Below, piece by piece: positions 43,131-53,866 of a DNA stretch of 64,000 nt. Where the stretch lies: NCBI RefSeq assembly GCF_014280875.1, contig NZ_JACLAL010000008.1, positions 42,149 through 106,148 of the forward strand, read 5' to 3'. Origin of the DNA: Paenirhizobium daejeonense. Its GTDB lineage: Bacteria; Pseudomonadota; Alphaproteobacteria; Rhizobiales; Rhizobiaceae. The position numbers were made by a program, and so were the translations under genes. Below the pieces are notes generated by a model. That model saw only the letters and a program-made list of their open reading frames with translations. It was not told the DNA's origin and ran no database searches. Positions within the stretch are counted from its first letter, which is position 1. Every line of letters begins with the position of its first letter.

Positions 43131-44921
43131 ATGCACCGTTACCGCAGCCACACCTGCGCCGCCCTTCGCAAGTCCGATGTGGGCGCAACCGTCCGTCTCT
43201 CCGGCTGGGTCCATCGTGTTCGTGACCACGGCGGCGTTCTCTTCATCGACCTTCGCGACCATTATGGCGTCACCCAGGTCGTGGCCGATCCCGACAGCCC
43301 GGCCTTCAAGCTGGCCGAAACCGTGCGTGGAGAATGGGTGATCCGCATCGACGGCGTCGTCAAGGCGCGTGCCGAAGACACCGTCAACAAGAACATGGCG
43401 ACGGGTGAAATCGAACTCTACGCGCAGGAAATCGAAGTTCTTTCCGCCGCCAAGGAATTGCCGCTGCCGGTCTTCGGCGAGCCGGATTATCCCGAAGACG
43501 TGCGCCTCAAGTACCGCTTCCTCGACCTGCGCCGCGAGACGCTGCACAAGAACATCGTCAAGCGCACCAAGATCATCTCCGCCATGCGAAACGGCATGGC
43601 CGATGCCGGCTTCGGCGAATACACCACCCCGATCCTGACGGCCTCTTCGCCGGAAGGCGCGCGTGACTTCCTCGTGCCGTCGCGTATCCATCAGGGCAAG
43701 TTCTTCGCCCTGCCGCAGGCCCCGCAGCAGTACAAGCAGCTGCTGATGGTCGCAGGCTTCGACCGCTACTTCCAGATCGCGCCGTGCTTCCGCGATGAAG
43801 ACCCGCGCGCCGACCGTCTGCCGGGCGAGTTCTACCAGCTCGACGTCGAGATGAGCTTCGTGACCCAGGAAGACGTCTGGAACACCATGGAGCCGATGAT
43901 GACGGCCGTGTTCGAGCAGTTTGCCGAAGGCAAGCCGGTTACCAAGGAATGGCCGCGCATTCCCTATGACGTAGCGATCCGCAAGTACGGTTCCGACAAG
44001 CCGGACCTGCGCAACCCGATCGTCATGCAGTCGGTCACCGAGCATTTTGCCGGTTCCGGCTTCAAGGTCTTTGCGAACATGATCGCGTCCAACCCGAAGG
44101 TCGAGGTATGGGCCATCCCGGCCAAGACCGGCGGCAGCCGCGCGTTCTGTGACCGCATGAACGCCTGGGCGCAGAGCCAGGGCCAGCCGGGTCTCGGCTA
44201 CATCTTCTGGCGCCAGGAAGGCGCCGTGCTGGAAGGTGCCGGCCCGCTTGCCAAGAACATCGGTCCGGAGCGCACAGAGGCGATCCGCGAGCAGCTCGGT
44301 CTCGACGAAGGCGATGCCTGCTTCTTTGTCGCCGGCGAGCCGTCCAAGTTCTACAAGTTCGCGGGCGAAGCCCGTACCCGCGCCGGCGAAGAGCTGGATC
44401 TGGTTGACCGCGACCGCTACGAATTCTGCTGGATCGTCGACTTCCCCTTCTTCGAATACAACGAAGAGGAAAAGAAGATCGACTTCGCGCACAACCCCTT
44501 CTCGATGCCGCAGGGCGGGCTTGAGGCACTGAACGGCGAGGATCTGCTGTCGATCAAGGCCTTCCAGTACGACGCCGTCTGCAACGGCTTTGAAATCGCT
44601 TCCGGCTCGATCCGTAACCAGTCGCCGGACCTGATGGTCAAGGCTTTCGAACTGGTCGGTCTCTCTAAGGCCGACGTCGAGGAACGCTTCGGCGGAATGT
44701 ATCGTGCCTTCCAGTACGGTGCACCTCCGCACGGCGGCTGTGCCTTCGGTATCGACCGTGTCGTCATGCTGCTCGTCGGCGCCAAGAACCTGCGCGAAAT
44801 CACGCTGTTCCCGATGAACCAGCAGGCGCAGGACCTTCTGATGAACGCGCCGTCCGACGCAACGCCGACGCAGCTTCGCGAACTCGGCCTGCGCGTGATC
44901 CCGCCGCAGAAGAAAGACTGA
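43131..44921 (+). CDS. aspS: aspartyl-tRNA synthetase (probably non-discriminating AspRS)
   Basis: This 596-aa class II synthetase has an N-terminal OB-fold anticodon domain ([20 protein letters not shown]), the bacterial-type insertion domain (about 290-420), motif 2 [20 protein letters not shown] and motif 3 [14 protein letters not shown]. It charges tRNA-Asp. Many alphaproteobacteria use such an enzyme with GatCAB to make Asn-tRNA too; that cannot be decided here. The start [18 protein letters not shown] is family-like. A FUSC-like gene follows 4 bp after the stop. Confidence 0.96.
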   Translation: MHRYRSHTCAALRKSDVGATVRLSGWVHRVRDHGGVLFIDLRDHYGVTQVVADPDSPAFKLAETVRGEWVIRIDGVVKARAEDTVNKNMATGEIELYAQEIEVLSAAKELPLPVFGEPDYPEDVRLKYRFLDLRRETLHKNIVKRTKIISAMRNGMADAGFGEYTTPILTASSPEGARDFLVPSRIHQGKFFALPQAPQQYKQLLMVAGFDRYFQIAPCFRDEDPRADRLPGEFYQLDVEMSFVTQEDVWNTMEPMMTAVFEQFAEGKPVTKEWPRIPYDVAIRKYGSDKPDLRNPIVMQSVTEHFAGSGFKVFANMIASNPKVEVWAIPAKTGGSRAFCDRMNAWAQSQGQPGLGYIFWRQEGAVLEGAGPLAKNIGPERTEAIREQLGLDEGDACFFVAGEPSKFYKFAGEARTRAGEELDLVDRDRYEFCWIVDFPFFEYNEEEKKIDFAHNPFSMPQGGLEALNGEDLLSIKAFQYDAVCNGFEIASGSIRNQSPDLMVKAFELVGLSKADVEERFGGMYRAFQYGAPPHGGCAFGIDRVVMLLVGAKNLREITLFPMNQQAQDLLMNAPSDATPTQLRELGLRVIPPQKKD

Positions 44922-44925
44922 TCGG

Positions 44926-45465
44926 ATGAAGCTCTGGATCTCCGACCGGGTCCGGGACATCCTGCTACATGCCCTCGCCGCGGCTATTGCCGCGGCGTTG
45001 TCGTTTTATGTGGCGCGTTGGCTATTCGGGCACCCGGAGCCGATTTTCGCGGCGATCACTGCGATCATCTGCCTGGCTCCAGGTATTCCCAATCATTTTC
45101 GCCAGACATTGAACATGATAGTGGGCGTGGCCATCGGGATTCTGGTGGGCGAACTCGCATTCTTGCTGCCGATTCCGTTTCTCGAAGTCCGGATATTGCT
45201 GTGCGTCTTTCTCGGCGTGCTTCTCGGTGCTCTGATAAACCTTGCACCAGTCGTTCCCATACAGGCCGGGGCTTCGGCTCTGCTTGTGATGGTTATGGGA
45301 CCTGCCAACGCGGGACTCGTGCGTTTTCTGGACGTTGTGGTTGGAGCCCTTATCGGCGCGACTTTCGCGCTTATCCTGTTTTTGCAAAAACGCGCGTCAT
45401 CCACCGGTAAGGAAGGTGAAGAGCCCCCTGAAACGAAAGGGGCCGCCCCGAAGGACGGCCCCTGA
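44926..45465 (+). CDS. FUSC/aromatic-acid-exporter-like membrane protein
   Basis: This 179-aa protein has about five to six helices (ALAAAIAAALSFYVARWLFG, EPIFAAITAIICLAPG, MIVGVAIGILVGELAF, ILLCVFLGVLLGALINL, FLDVVVGALIGATFAL in order, each shortened) and a charged C-terminal tail. The pattern PEPIFAAITAIICL followed by RQTLNMIVGVAIG matches the N-terminal half of FUSC/ArAE proteins. It lacks the cytosolic half of full exporters. It begins 4 bp after the aspS stop and is surely co-transcribed. The function is unknown. Confidence 0.78.
   Translation: MKLWISDRVRDILLHALAAAIAAALSFYVARWLFGHPEPIFAAITAIICLAPGIPNHFRQTLNMIVGVAIGILVGELAFLLPIPFLEVRILLCVFLGVLLGALINLAPVVPIQAGASALLVMVMGPANAGLVRFLDVVVGALIGATFALILFLQKRASSTGKEGEEPPETKGAAPKDGP
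45439..45462 (-). terminator. hairpin at the FUSC/periplasmic-protein convergent junction
   Basis: GGGGCCG-ccccgaagga-CGGCCCC is a perfect 7-bp stem inside the last codons of the FUSC gene. On the minus strand it is followed by TTTCGTTTC, 20 bp after the stop of the facing periplasmic-protein gene. Confidence 0.5.
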
Positions 45466-45482
45466 AAACGAAACGGGGAAGT

Positions 45483-46679
45483 TTATTCCTCGTTGGCGCT
45501 GACGGACACGCCGAGCAGCTGCGGAATTGTTTCCGGTGCGCCCATGCCGGCACCCATGATCATCGGGAAGGGGACCGGCTTTTCCGGTGCCGCGCTGATC
45601 GTCAGGTTCTGCGGATCGTCGAGATAGGTGTTGACGGCATTCGAGATCTCGTTTTGCAGCGCGCCGAGCTTTGCCTGCGCCAGCATCATCGGCAGCATCG
45701 CCTTGACCATCTGGGCCATCTGCTCGCCGGTGGTGCCCTGCTCCTTGCCGGCAAAATCGAGGCCGCGCTTGGTGATGCCGTCATCCTCGAAGCTGATTTC
45801 GGCGCTGACGAAGGACATCTGCTGCATCAGGCCGAGCATGGCGAGACCTGCGGCCTGCTGTGCCTGTTCGTTGTTTTGCTGACCCTGCATCGTGCGGGCG
45901 GTTTCCTGCAGTTGCTTGACGAGGTCCATGGTGTAGCCGGACAGGCTGAATGCGAGGTTCAGGCGGCCGATATTGGCGAAGTCGAAGGCGTATTCCTCGA
46001 CATCGATCGTGCCGGTATCAAGCTCCCAGTTGCCCGAGAAGGAGACGTCGCCCTCTATCGTGTTGAGGTTCAGCGCGTTCAGGGTTTCCTTGCTCTTGGG
46101 ATCTTCAACCGAAGAGAGGTCGGCCTTGACGCTGCTGACGCCGCCTTCGAAGGCGAGCGACTTCTCATCTTCGCCGAGCGTCATGGTGGCGGAAGCCTCG
46201 GCCATTGTGAAGACCGGCTTGCCGTCGACGCTGACATTGATCGCGCCGCTATGGGCTTCATCGTAGAGCATCATCGACTTGAAGTCTTTGCCTTCAGTGC
46301 TGCCGGGCACATGCACGCCCGCAAGGTAGAGATCCTTGACCGAGATGCTGGTCTTCTCTTCGGTGAAGTCCACGGCCGGGAAATCGATGCGCTCGATGAA
46401 ATAGGCGCCACCGTCTTCCTCGCTCACACCCTTGAGGGTAAGGTCGCCGAGCGGGATCGACTTTTCCTGCGGGCCCGTCGTCGTGAATTTCGAACCCTTG
46501 AGGATCACGGCACTGCCATCGACTTCCACCGATTCGGCGGAGATTGCGCCGCTGCCCGCCGCATAGGCTGCATTGATCTTTTTCAGAAGATCCTGGCCGT
46601 CGAGAGCCCATGCCGGGTTGGAAAGCGTTGCAAAGGCGGCGCCTGCCAGCAGCAGCCGGGAAGTACGGAAAAAGGTCAT
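45483..46679 (-). CDS. periplasmic protein of unknown function
   Basis: This 398-aa protein has a signal peptide (about 1-25, SNPAWALDG) and a long beta-rich region of repeated strand pairs (IPLGDLTLKGVSEEDGGAYF, ISVKDLYLAGVHVPG, LNTIEGDVSFSGNWELD). A Gln/Met-rich helical stretch around 260-340 follows (ETARTMQGQQNNEQAQQAAG). It probably forms a periplasmic beta-structure; no Cys or catalytic motif is seen. The ATG at 46679 has GAAAGGAA upstream. It is divergent from parC. I do not recognise its family. Confidence 0.78.
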   Translation of the reverse strand: MTFFRTSRLLLAGAAFATLSNPAWALDGQDLLKKINAAYAAGSGAISAESVEVDGSAVILKGSKFTTTGPQEKSIPLGDLTLKGVSEEDGGAYFIERIDFPAVDFTEEKTSISVKDLYLAGVHVPGSTEGKDFKSMMLYDEAHSGAINVSVDGKPVFTMAEASATMTLGEDEKSLAFEGGVSSVKADLSSVEDPKSKETLNALNLNTIEGDVSFSGNWELDTGTIDVEEYAFDFANIGRLNLAFSLSGYTMDLVKQLQETARTMQGQQNNEQAQQAAGLAMLGLMQQMSFVSAEISFEDDGITKRGLDFAGKEQGTTGEQMAQMVKAMLPMMLAQAKLGALQNEISNAVNTYLDDPQNLTISAAPEKPVPFPMIMGAGMGAPETIPQLLGVSVSANEE

Positions 46680-46904
46680 ACACGAGTTCCTTTCGGAGAA
46701 AAAAATGCAGAGTCGTATTATTCACGACTAACAGCATGTCTTTATATTGTCAGATTGCGAAACTTCCATCGCTTTTGCCATGACATTTTGACCTAGGTTA
46801 AAGGGTGGTGAGTTTTGTCACAGCCAACGCCAGCCCCTGTTAATCCACAGCCGGATGACGCGGATTCCTTGCCGTTTCAGGCCTTCTCGTCTAGTTGAGA
46901 AGCC

Positions 46905-49181
46905 ATGGGGAAAAATCTTATTCCGCCGGATGACGGCGGCGACAACATTCAGCCGGTCGATCTCAAGGCGGCGCTCGAAGAGCGCTATCTCGCTTATGCA
47001 TTGTCGACGATCATGCACCGGGCGCTGCCCGACGTGCGCGATGGCCTGAAGCCGGTTCATCGCCGCATCATCCACGCGATGAGCGAGATGGGCATTCGCC
47101 CGAACTCGGCCTTCAAGAAATGCGCCCGTATCGTCGGCGATGTCATCGGTAAGTTCCACCCGCATGGCGACCAGTCGGTCTATGATGCGCTGGTGCGTCT
47201 CGCGCAGGATTTCTCCCAGCGTTACCCGGTCGTGGACGGGCAGGGCAACTTCGGCAACATCGATGGCGATAGCGCTGCTGCCTATCGTTACACCGAAGCG
47301 CGCATGACCGATGTCGCGGCGCTGCTGCTCGAAGGCATCGATCAGGACGCCGTCGACTACCGCCCGACCTATAACGAGGAAGACGAGGAGCCGGTCGTTC
47401 TTCCCGGCGCCTTCCCCAACCTGCTTGCAAACGGCGCATCCGGCATCGCGGTCGGCATGGCGACTTCGATCCCGCCGCACAACGCGCACGAAATTTGCGA
47501 CGCCGCCCTTTACCTGATCAAGAACCCCGGCGCTCCCGTCGAGGAGCTGCTGGCCGATCCGGCCAATCCCCAGAAGGGCGGTATCGAAGGCCCGGACTTC
47601 CCGACCGGTGGCATCATCGTCGAGAGCCGCGAAAGCATGCTGGAAACCTACCGCACGGGTCGCGGCGGCTTCCGTGTGCGTGCGCGCTGGGAAATCGAGG
47701 ATCTCGGTCGTGGCGGTTACCAGATCATCGTCACCCAGATCCCGTTCCAGGTGCAGAAGTCGCGCCTGATCGAAAAGATCGCCGAACTGCTGATCGCCAA
47801 GCGGTTGCCGCTTCTGGAAGATATCCGAGACGAGTCCGCCGAGGACGTCCGCGTCGTTCTGGTGCCCAAGAGCCGCACCGTCGACGCAACGCTGCTGATG
47901 GAATCGCTGTTCAAGCTCACCGAGCTCGAAAGCCGTATCTCGCTCAACATGAACGTGCTGTCGCAGGGCAAGGTGCCTCGCGTCATGGCGCTGAACGAGG
48001 TGCTGACCGAGTGGCTGGAACACCGCAAGGACGTTCTGGTTCGCCGTTCGCGTTTCCGCCTTGCCGCGATCGACCGCCGCCTCGAAATTCTCGGCGGCCT
48101 GCTGGTCGCCTATCTCAACCTCGACGAAGTAATCCGCATCATTCGTGAGGAAGATGAACCCAAGCCGGTGATGATCGCCCGTTGGGATCTGACCGACATC
48201 CAGGCCGAAGCCATCCTCAACATGCGGCTGCGCAATTTGCGCAAGCTCGAGGAATTCGAGATCCGCAAGGAGCACGAGGAGCTTTCGAAGGAGAAGGCCG
48301 AGATCGAGGCGCTGCTCGCATCCGACGATAAGCAGTGGCAGACGATTTCCTGGGAGATCGGCGAGGTCAAGAAGAAGTATGCCAAGGCGACCGAACTCGG
48401 CCGCCGCCGCACCCAGTTCGCCGATGCGCCCGACGCCGACAGTGAGGCGATCCAGCAGGCGATGATCGAGAAGGAACCGATCACCGTCGTCGTCTCCGAA
48501 AAGGGGTGGATCCGCGCGCTCAAGGGTCACATTTCCGATACGTCGAGCCTCACCTTCAAGGAAGGCGATGGCCTGAAGGTTGCCTTCCCGGCGCAGACCA
48601 CGGACAAGATTCTGCTGGTCACCACCGGCGGCAAGGTGTTCACGCTTGGCGGCGACAAGCTGCCGGGTGGCCGTGGACACGGCGAACCGCTGCGCATCAT
48701 GGTCGACATGGAGAATGATCAGGACGTGCTGACCGCCTTCGTGCACGATAGCAATCGTAAGCTTCTGTTCTCCTCGACCGTGGGCAACGGCTTTATCGTG
48801 GCCGAAGCGGACATCGTCGCCAATACCCGCAAGGGCAAGCAGGTGATGAACGTCGGAATGCCGGATGAGGCGAAGCTCGTGGTTCCCGTATCGGGCGACC
48901 ACGTCGCCGTCGTCGGCGAGAACCGCAAGTTGCTGGTGTTCCCGATGGCGCAGATGCCGGAAATGACCCGCGGCAAGGGCGTTCGCCTTCAGCGTTACAA
49001 GGATGGCGGCATTTCCGACATCAAGTGCTTCGCGATTGCTGACGGACTGACTTGGGAAGACAGCGCCGGTCGCGTCTTCAGCAAGTCGAAGGATGACCTT
49101 GCCGAATGGATGGGCGATCGCGCTGCGGCCGGCCGTACCGTTCCGAAGGGTTTCCCCCGCAGCGGCAAGTTCTCCGGCTGA
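46905..49181 (+). CDS. parC: DNA topoisomerase IV subunit A
   Basis: This 758-aa type IIA topoisomerase subunit decatenates replicated chromosomes with ParE. The winged-helix breakage domain starts near residue 22 ([20 protein letters not shown]). The active-site Tyr is Y129 ([10 protein letters not shown]). The tower/coiled-coil region ([20 protein letters not shown]) and a degenerate C-terminal beta-pinwheel with weak GyrA-like boxes identify ParC rather than GyrA. The quinolone-determining region reads [12 protein letters not shown], so the E. coli Ser80 position is Gln (residue 90) and Glu84 is Asp (94). The start ATG fits the family. Confidence 0.96.
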   Translation: MGKNLIPPDDGGDNIQPVDLKAALEERYLAYALSTIMHRALPDVRDGLKPVHRRIIHAMSEMGIRPNSAFKKCARIVGDVIGKFHPHGDQSVYDALVRLAQDFSQRYPVVDGQGNFGNIDGDSAAAYRYTEARMTDVAALLLEGIDQDAVDYRPTYNEEDEEPVVLPGAFPNLLANGASGIAVGMATSIPPHNAHEICDAALYLIKNPGAPVEELLADPANPQKGGIEGPDFPTGGIIVESRESMLETYRTGRGGFRVRARWEIEDLGRGGYQIIVTQIPFQVQKSRLIEKIAELLIAKRLPLLEDIRDESAEDVRVVLVPKSRTVDATLLMESLFKLTELESRISLNMNVLSQGKVPRVMALNEVLTEWLEHRKDVLVRRSRFRLAAIDRRLEILGGLLVAYLNLDEVIRIIREEDEPKPVMIARWDLTDIQAEAILNMRLRNLRKLEEFEIRKEHEELSKEKAEIEALLASDDKQWQTISWEIGEVKKKYAKATELGRRRTQFADAPDADSEAIQQAMIEKEPITVVVSEKGWIRALKGHISDTSSLTFKEGDGLKVAFPAQTTDKILLVTTGGKVFTLGGDKLPGGRGHGEPLRIMVDMENDQDVLTAFVHDSNRKLLFSSTVGNGFIVAEADIVANTRKGKQVMNVGMPDEAKLVVPVSGDHVAVVGENRKLLVFPMAQMPEMTRGKGVRLQRYKDGGISDIKCFAIADGLTWEDSAGRVFSKSKDDLAEWMGDRAAAGRTVPKGFPRSGKFSG

Positions 49182-49247
49182 TCTTCTCTTCCGGTGGCAA
49201 TCGGATATTGAAGAGATAATTGCGATATCGATGCGGGTAGAGTGGCC

Positions 49248-50171
49248 TCAGGCTTCGCTTTGTCTCACCTCGATCGGTACTGCCGCAGCCTTGCGCCGGT
49301 TGGCTATTCGCCCGGCCCATATCTGAGTCAGGGAGTGACCGAGCAAGGCGAGCACCATGATGCCGCCGCCGATGAGGGTCGGCGTCCCGGGCATCTCGTT
49401 GAAGATCAGCCAGATCCACACCGGCGCGAGAATGGTTTCCAGCAGGTAGAACATACCGACCTCCGCGGCTGGCAGATAGCGCGGGGCGGTTGCCAGCAGC
49501 CAGAAGGCAAGCGGCATCATCACGATCCCATCGAGCAGCGCCCAGCCGGGTGCGTGCATGGTGAACTCGTCGCTCCAGCCGAGAACGAGGCTGAAACCGG
49601 CAGGTATGATGGTCGCAAGCAGCGGTACGAAGCCCATGGGCTGGCGCGAGGCGCGTCCGATGGTGAGTGCCCCGGCAATCAGCACGGCGGCGACGGTGGC
49701 GAGACAATCTCCGAAAAGATGGCCCGATGACACGCCCCCGCTGACGATCAATGAGACCCCGGCCAGCATGATCACCATGGTAACCAGCGTCGAGCGGCTC
49801 GGAGGTTCCTTCAGGAACAGCCATGACAGGATGGCCGCGATCATCGGCGAGAAGGCGACGATGAAGACGACGTTTGCCGAGGAGGTGTGATAGACGGCAG
49901 CCACGAACGCCATGGTGCTGAAGCCGTAGAACAGCCCGCCAATCAAGCTCGCTGGTGTCAGGCGGATCGCGGACCAGCGCCCTGTCACAAGCCGCATTCC
50001 GGCAAGCGCCATAAGCGCGATCAGGAAGATCGCCATGCTGCGAAGGCCAAGCACCGGCCACAGCCCGCCATCTGAAAGCCGGACGAGCGGAATGTCGAAG
50101 GAAAGGAAGAGGCCTCCGGCTGTCGCCAGCGCGAGGCCGGTGGAGCGACCGGCAGGGGAGGGTGGTGTCAT
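49248..50171 (-). CDS. DMT-family (EamA) transporter
   Basis: This 307-aa inner-membrane protein has ten helices made of two EamA repeats ([20 protein letters not shown] to [13 protein letters not shown]; then [19 protein letters not shown] to [16 protein letters not shown]). The conserved Glu-Pro at the end of each repeat (FLKEPPS, FNEMPG) is seen. The ATG overlaps the bpt stop by 4 bp (ATGA), so it is translated with bpt. It probably exports a small metabolite; the substrate is unknown. It runs convergently with parC. Confidence 0.88.
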   Translation of the reverse strand: MTPPSPAGRSTGLALATAGGLFLSFDIPLVRLSDGGLWPVLGLRSMAIFLIALMALAGMRLVTGRWSAIRLTPASLIGGLFYGFSTMAFVAAVYHTSSANVVFIVAFSPMIAAILSWLFLKEPPSRSTLVTMVIMLAGVSLIVSGGVSSGHLFGDCLATVAAVLIAGALTIGRASRQPMGFVPLLATIIPAGFSLVLGWSDEFTMHAPGWALLDGIVMMPLAFWLLATAPRYLPAAEVGMFYLLETILAPVWIWLIFNEMPGTPTLIGGGIMVLALLGHSLTQIWAGRIANRRKAAAVPIEVRQSEA

Positions 50172-50947
50172 TTTTTCGGGGGCTCGGCCGCTTCCGGGTC
50201 GGGAATATAGCGTTCCCAGCCTTGGTTCGTCAGGTGCTCCTGCGGGAGGAAGCGGGTCTTGTAATCCATCTTGTGGGAGCCGCGCACCCAATAGCCGAGA
50301 TACACATGCGGCAGTCCGAGCGCCTTCGCCCGGTTGACGTGGTCGAGAACCATCATCGTGCCGAGTGACCGCTTGTCTAGAGCCGGGTTAAAGAAGGAAT
50401 AGACCATCGAGAGCCCGTCGCTCATCAGGTCCGACAGGGCGACCGCTATTAACTCGCCTCGCGGCTGGCCGCCAAGCCCGTCGCCGGGCGCACGCAGCCG
50501 GTATTCGATCACGCGGGTCTGCACATGGGTATCCTCGACCATGATGGCATAGTCGAGCGCCGACATGTCCGACATGCCGCCTTCTTGGTGACGATGATCG
50601 AGATAGGTACGGAATAGGGAAAACTGCTCGGTCGAGGGCTGGGCCGGAAAGACCGTCGAGACCACGTCCTTGTTGGTGGCGGCGACCCGCTTGAAGGAAC
50701 GGCCCGGCTCGAACTCGTCAACGAGGATCCGCACCGAGATGCACGCACGGCACGCTTCGCAGGCGGGACGGTAGGCGATGTTCTGGGATCGGCGGAAGCC
50801 GCCCTGCGTGAGAAGGTCGTTCATCTCGGTCGCGCGAGGGCCGACGAGATGAGTGAAAACCTTGCGCTCCATTTCCCCCGGCAGGTATGGGCACGGCGCG
50901 GGCGCCGTGAGGTAAAATTGCGGAGACGGAGACGTCTGGGTGTTCAT
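50168..50947 (-). CDS. bpt: aspartate/glutamate leucyltransferase (N-end rule)
   Basis: This 259-aa aminoacyl-tRNA-protein transferase adds Leu to N-terminal Asp/Glu so that ClpAPS degrades the protein. Typical Bpt segments are [20 protein letters not shown], a Cys set including [12 protein letters not shown] (Cys-rich N-terminal motif), [14 protein letters not shown] and the GNAT-like end ([18 protein letters not shown]). The ATG at 50947 fits the family start. An EamA transporter gene overlaps its stop. Confidence 0.94.
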   Translation of the reverse strand: MNTQTSPSPQFYLTAPAPCPYLPGEMERKVFTHLVGPRATEMNDLLTQGGFRRSQNIAYRPACEACRACISVRILVDEFEPGRSFKRVAATNKDVVSTVFPAQPSTEQFSLFRTYLDHRHQEGGMSDMSALDYAIMVEDTHVQTRVIEYRLRAPGDGLGGQPRGELIAVALSDLMSDGLSMVYSFFNPALDKRSLGTMMVLDHVNRAKALGLPHVYLGYWVRGSHKMDYKTRFLPQEHLTNQGWERYIPDPEAAEPPKK

Positions 50948-51021
50948 CTTGCCGGTCGATTTCCTCTGGCGACCATCATTTTCATTAGCATGGCGCAAGA
51001 ATAAAAAACGTCAACTATCCG

Positions 51022-51065
51022 TCATCAAAGAAGAACACGCCGGACCGCTATGGGACGGCGTGTTC
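51022..51065 (-). terminator. terminator of the RDD gene
   Basis: GAACACGCCG (51033-51042) and CGGCGTGTTC (51056-51065) form a perfect 10-bp stem with a 13-nt loop. On the minus strand it is followed by TTCTTTG. It lies 28 bp after the RDD stop. Confidence 0.7.
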
Positions 51066-51092
51066 CGAAGGTTTTGCTCTCGCTGACCTCTG

Positions 51093-51551
51093 TCAGGCCG
51101 TACGAACGGCGGCAGTACCGAGCAGCAGGTCGTGAACCAACCGCGATCTCTCGATGAAAAGACCGGCGAGGAGAATCAGCGGGGTGAGCACCGAGTTCAG
51201 GATCCAGAACAGCGCCAGATGCGCGATCGCGGTAAAGAAGTCGATCTTGCGGCCATCGAGGCGAACCATGGCGATGCCCATGGCGCGCATGCCAGGCGTC
51301 GCCTGGCTTTGTCCGGCAAGCGACATGCCGAAATAGAGGCCTGCCACCACGAAGAACAGGATCGGATAGAGAAGCCACGCGAAGCCGAGCGTGATGACGC
51401 CCATGAAGAACACCAGAATTGCGGCCGGGACCCACAATGCCCCGACGAGCAGGTAGTCGATCATGAAAGCAAAGACCCTTCGCGACAGCACACCACTATA
51501 AGCGCGCCAGTCATCCGGTGCTGCATAGGTCGGGTTGGTGTCGAGGCTCAT
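51093..51551 (-). CDS. RDD-family membrane protein
   Basis: This 152-aa inner-membrane protein has three or four helices. The RDD hallmark is seen as SRRVFAFMIDYLLVGALW in helix 1 (Arg-Asp) and again as GQSQATPGMRAMGIAMVR before the central loop. The ATG at 51551 (MSLDTNPTYAAPDDWR) is the natural start; an upstream in-frame stretch is not RDD-like. It lies between bpt and hemB on the same strand. The family is linked to small-molecule or Na+/H+ transport, but the function here is unknown. Confidence 0.87.
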   Translation of the reverse strand: MSLDTNPTYAAPDDWRAYSGVLSRRVFAFMIDYLLVGALWVPAAILVFFMGVITLGFAWLLYPILFFVVAGLYFGMSLAGQSQATPGMRAMGIAMVRLDGRKIDFFTAIAHLALFWILNSVLTPLILLAGLFIERSRLVHDLLLGTAAVRTA

Positions 51552-51645
51552 TGTATGCTCCGTTGTGAACTCATGAAAGCATATGGGGGCAAACGCCGGA
51601 AAAACAATGACTCCGACAGGTCTGCCCCCGAAAGGTTCCGAAGTC

Positions 51646-52662
51646 TCAGCCGTGCTTGGCGAGGTGGCGGGCCACATCCATGGCGAAATAGGTCAGGATG
51701 CCATCACAACCCGCGCGCTTGAAGCAGAGCAGGGTTTCCAGCATGACCTTTTCTTCATCCAGCCAGCCGTTGAGGCCGGCGGCCTTGATCTGCGCATATT
51801 CGCCGGAGACCTGATAGGCGAAGACCGGCAGGCCGAAGGCTTCCTTCATTCGCCAGCAGATGTCGATATAAGGCAGGCCGGGCTTGACCATCAGCATGTC
51901 CGCGCCCTCCTCGACGTCGAGCGCTGCATCGCGAAGCGCTTCGGTGCCGTTGGCCGGGTCGAGATAATAGCTCTTCTTGTCGCCCTTCAGCAGCCCGCCG
52001 GTGGAGATCGCCTCGCGATAGGGGCCGTAATAGCCGGAAGCGAACTTCGTCGCATAGGACATGATGCCGACGTTCTGGTGGCCTGCGGCGTCGAGGCCGC
52101 GGCGGATCGCGCCGATGCGGCCGTCCATCATTTCAGACGGCGCAATGATGTCGGAGCCGGCGTCGGCCTGCAGGATGGCGGCGCGCACGACCTGTTCGAC
52201 CGTCTCGTCGTTGACGATCTCTTCCCCGCGCAGGATGCCGTCGTGCCCATGGCTGGTGAACGGATCGAGCGCAACGTCCGTGATGACGCCGATGTTCGGG
52301 ACGGCCTTCTTGATCGCAGCCGTTGCACGATTGATGAGATTGTTGGCTTCGAGGATCTGCGAACCGGTTTCGTTACGCAGTTCCATTTCGATGTTCGGAA
52401 AGGTCGCCAGCGCCGGAATGCCGAGATCGGCCGCTTCCTTCGCGGCCTCTACAGCCTTATCCACAGACATTCGGTTGACGCCGGGCATCGAGGCGACCGG
52501 CTCGACGATGCCTTCGCCGGGGATGACGAAGATCGGCCAGATGAGGTCGTCAACCGTCAGCCGGTTCTCCTGAACCATGCGGCGCGTCCAGTCGGCCTTG
52601 CGATTCCGCCGCATGCGGCGGTGTCCTGTGATGTCGTCGACCAGATGAATCTTGTCCTGCAT
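51646..52662 (-). CDS. hemB: delta-aminolevulinic acid dehydratase (porphobilinogen synthase)
   Basis: This 338-aa enzyme joins two 5-aminolevulinates to porphobilinogen in haem synthesis. Seen are RRNRKADWTRRMVQENRLTV at the start, DVALDPFTSHGHDGIL (Mg-type: the Zn Cys-rich loop is replaced by Asp), the Schiff-base lysines in SYATKFASGYYGP and LMVKPGLPYIDI, and VSGEYAQIKAAGLNGWLDE. The ATG at 52662 gives the usual length; a long in-frame extension before it was rejected. The metal preference is inferred from the missing Cys triad. Confidence 0.96.
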   Translation of the reverse strand: MQDKIHLVDDITGHRRMRRNRKADWTRRMVQENRLTVDDLIWPIFVIPGEGIVEPVASMPGVNRMSVDKAVEAAKEAADLGIPALATFPNIEMELRNETGSQILEANNLINRATAAIKKAVPNIGVITDVALDPFTSHGHDGILRGEEIVNDETVEQVVRAAILQADAGSDIIAPSEMMDGRIGAIRRGLDAAGHQNVGIMSYATKFASGYYGPYREAISTGGLLKGDKKSYYLDPANGTEALRDAALDVEEGADMLMVKPGLPYIDICWRMKEAFGLPVFAYQVSGEYAQIKAAGLNGWLDEEKVMLETLLCFKRAGCDGILTYFAMDVARHLAKHG

Positions 52663-52788
52663 GGTAATGCCTCGTCTTCCTTTTGAGCGGTGCGCGTACT
52701 GCTCTAGTCCTAAATTGAGAAACCGCAAAGGGGCGCATCGTCGCGCCATGGCTGGCAACGGGACGCCGCTTGCGCATATGCTTCGCCC

Positions 52789-53226
52789 ATGAACCCTGAT
52801 TCTCAAAATGCACCGAAAGGCAGCCTGGCGGAAATCCTGTTCGTGATCTTTCTGAGAGTGGTCGCGATCGCCTCCCTGTGGTTTGGCCTGCAATACTGGG
52901 GAATGCTGGTCGGCTATTCGCTGGGTGGGCAGGGACGTTTTGATCTTCTCTCCCTGCCGTGGAAAGTGGCGGGCGCCAGCCTGTCTGTTATCTTTCCCGT
53001 TGCTGCTCTCGGACTGTGGCTTGCGGTCTCCTGGGGGCCGGTTATCTGGGCGCTTGCGGCCGGCACACAGGTCCTGATGCATGTGGTCTGGTACGACACC
53101 TTCGGTTCGAATCCGATGGTACTGGTCATGCATGCCGTAGTGGCGCTGGTGTACATTGTCTTCCGTCTGGCGTTGTGGCTCGAAAAGCGCCACAAGCAGG
53201 ATGAGATAAGGCTTGATTTACCGTAA
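52789..53226 (+). CDS. DUF6163-type membrane protein
   Basis: This 145-aa protein has four helices (AEILFVIFLRVVAIASLWFG, VAGASLSVIFPVAALGLWLA, WGPVIWALAAGTQVLMHVV, LVMHAVVALVYIVFRLALW in order; each shortened), including the conserved WYDTFGSN loop. Both termini are cytoplasmic. It stands immediately upstream of ldtR, an arrangement common in rhizobia, and may be co-transcribed with it. The function is unknown; a link with the envelope is suggested by the neighbour only. Confidence 0.75.
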   Translation: MNPDSQNAPKGSLAEILFVIFLRVVAIASLWFGLQYWGMLVGYSLGGQGRFDLLSLPWKVAGASLSVIFPVAALGLWLAVSWGPVIWALAAGTQVLMHVVWYDTFGSNPMVLVMHAVVALVYIVFRLALWLEKRHKQDEIRLDLP

Positions 53227-53356
53227 TGACATCAGGCTTTTCGGTAAACTCTTGTTAAGCCTGCGTTTTAAGTAGAATTTTATATGCATTGGATATGGTC
53301 ACTCACAAGGCGGGAGAAAAACAAAGCCGCCAGATAAAACAGTGAGGCAGACCGAC

Positions 53357-53866
53357 ATGAACACCAAGCTCAAGCCACAGCAGAACACCCTGGCACCGCA
53401 GGAAGAAGCAATCCGCTCGCTCTACATGGAGTCGTTGCATCTCGTTGAACGCCTGCATCGCCGTCTTCTCGATGTCATCAAGGACGAGTTCGACCGGCAG
53501 GGTCGCAGCGACGTCAACGCCGTTCAGGCGCTCCTCTTGTTCAACATCGGCAATTCCGAATTGACTGCCGGCGAACTGCGCTCGCGTGGTTACTATCTCG
53601 GTTCGAACGTTTCCTACAACGTCAAGAAGCTGGTAGATCTGGGCTTTATCAACCACCAGCGCTCGCGCATCGACCGCCGCTCGGTTCGCATCAGCCTGAC
53701 CGAGAGTGGCCAGGAAATTGCCGAAACCGTCGCCAAGCTCTACGAGCGCCACATCGGTTCGATCCAGAAGGTCGGCGGCATCGGTTCCGACGAGTTTACC
53801 CAGATGAACAAGCTGCTGCAGCGCCTCGATCGCTTCTGGAACGACCAGATCCTTTATCGCCTCTAA
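53357..53866 (+). CDS. ldtR: MarR-family regulator LdtR
   Basis: This 169-aa winged-helix regulator has helical dimerisation arms (SLYMESLHLVERLHRRLLDV), a wHTH (LTAGELRSRGYYLGSNVSYN, KKLVDLGFINHQRSRIDRRS) and a C-terminal helix. The sequence resembles LdtR of Candidatus Liberibacter asiaticus, which activates its L,D-transpeptidase gene ldtP under osmotic stress. The presence of an ldtP-type gene 1 kb downstream supports this. The ATG at 53357 was preferred over an in-frame start 15 bp earlier; GAGG lies upstream. Its stop overlaps that of the convergent yrbL-like gene by 4 bp. Confidence 0.9.
   Translation: MNTKLKPQQNTLAPQEEAIRSLYMESLHLVERLHRRLLDVIKDEFDRQGRSDVNAVQALLLFNIGNSELTAGELRSRGYYLGSNVSYNVKKLVDLGFINHQRSRIDRRSVRISLTESGQEIAETVAKLYERHIGSIQKVGGIGSDEFTQMNKLLQRLDRFWNDQILYRL

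Noticed and set aside
46818..48902. 694-codon minus-strand frame opposite parC
   Set aside because: Antisense shadow of a highly biased conserved gene, with low-complexity composition and no domain pattern.
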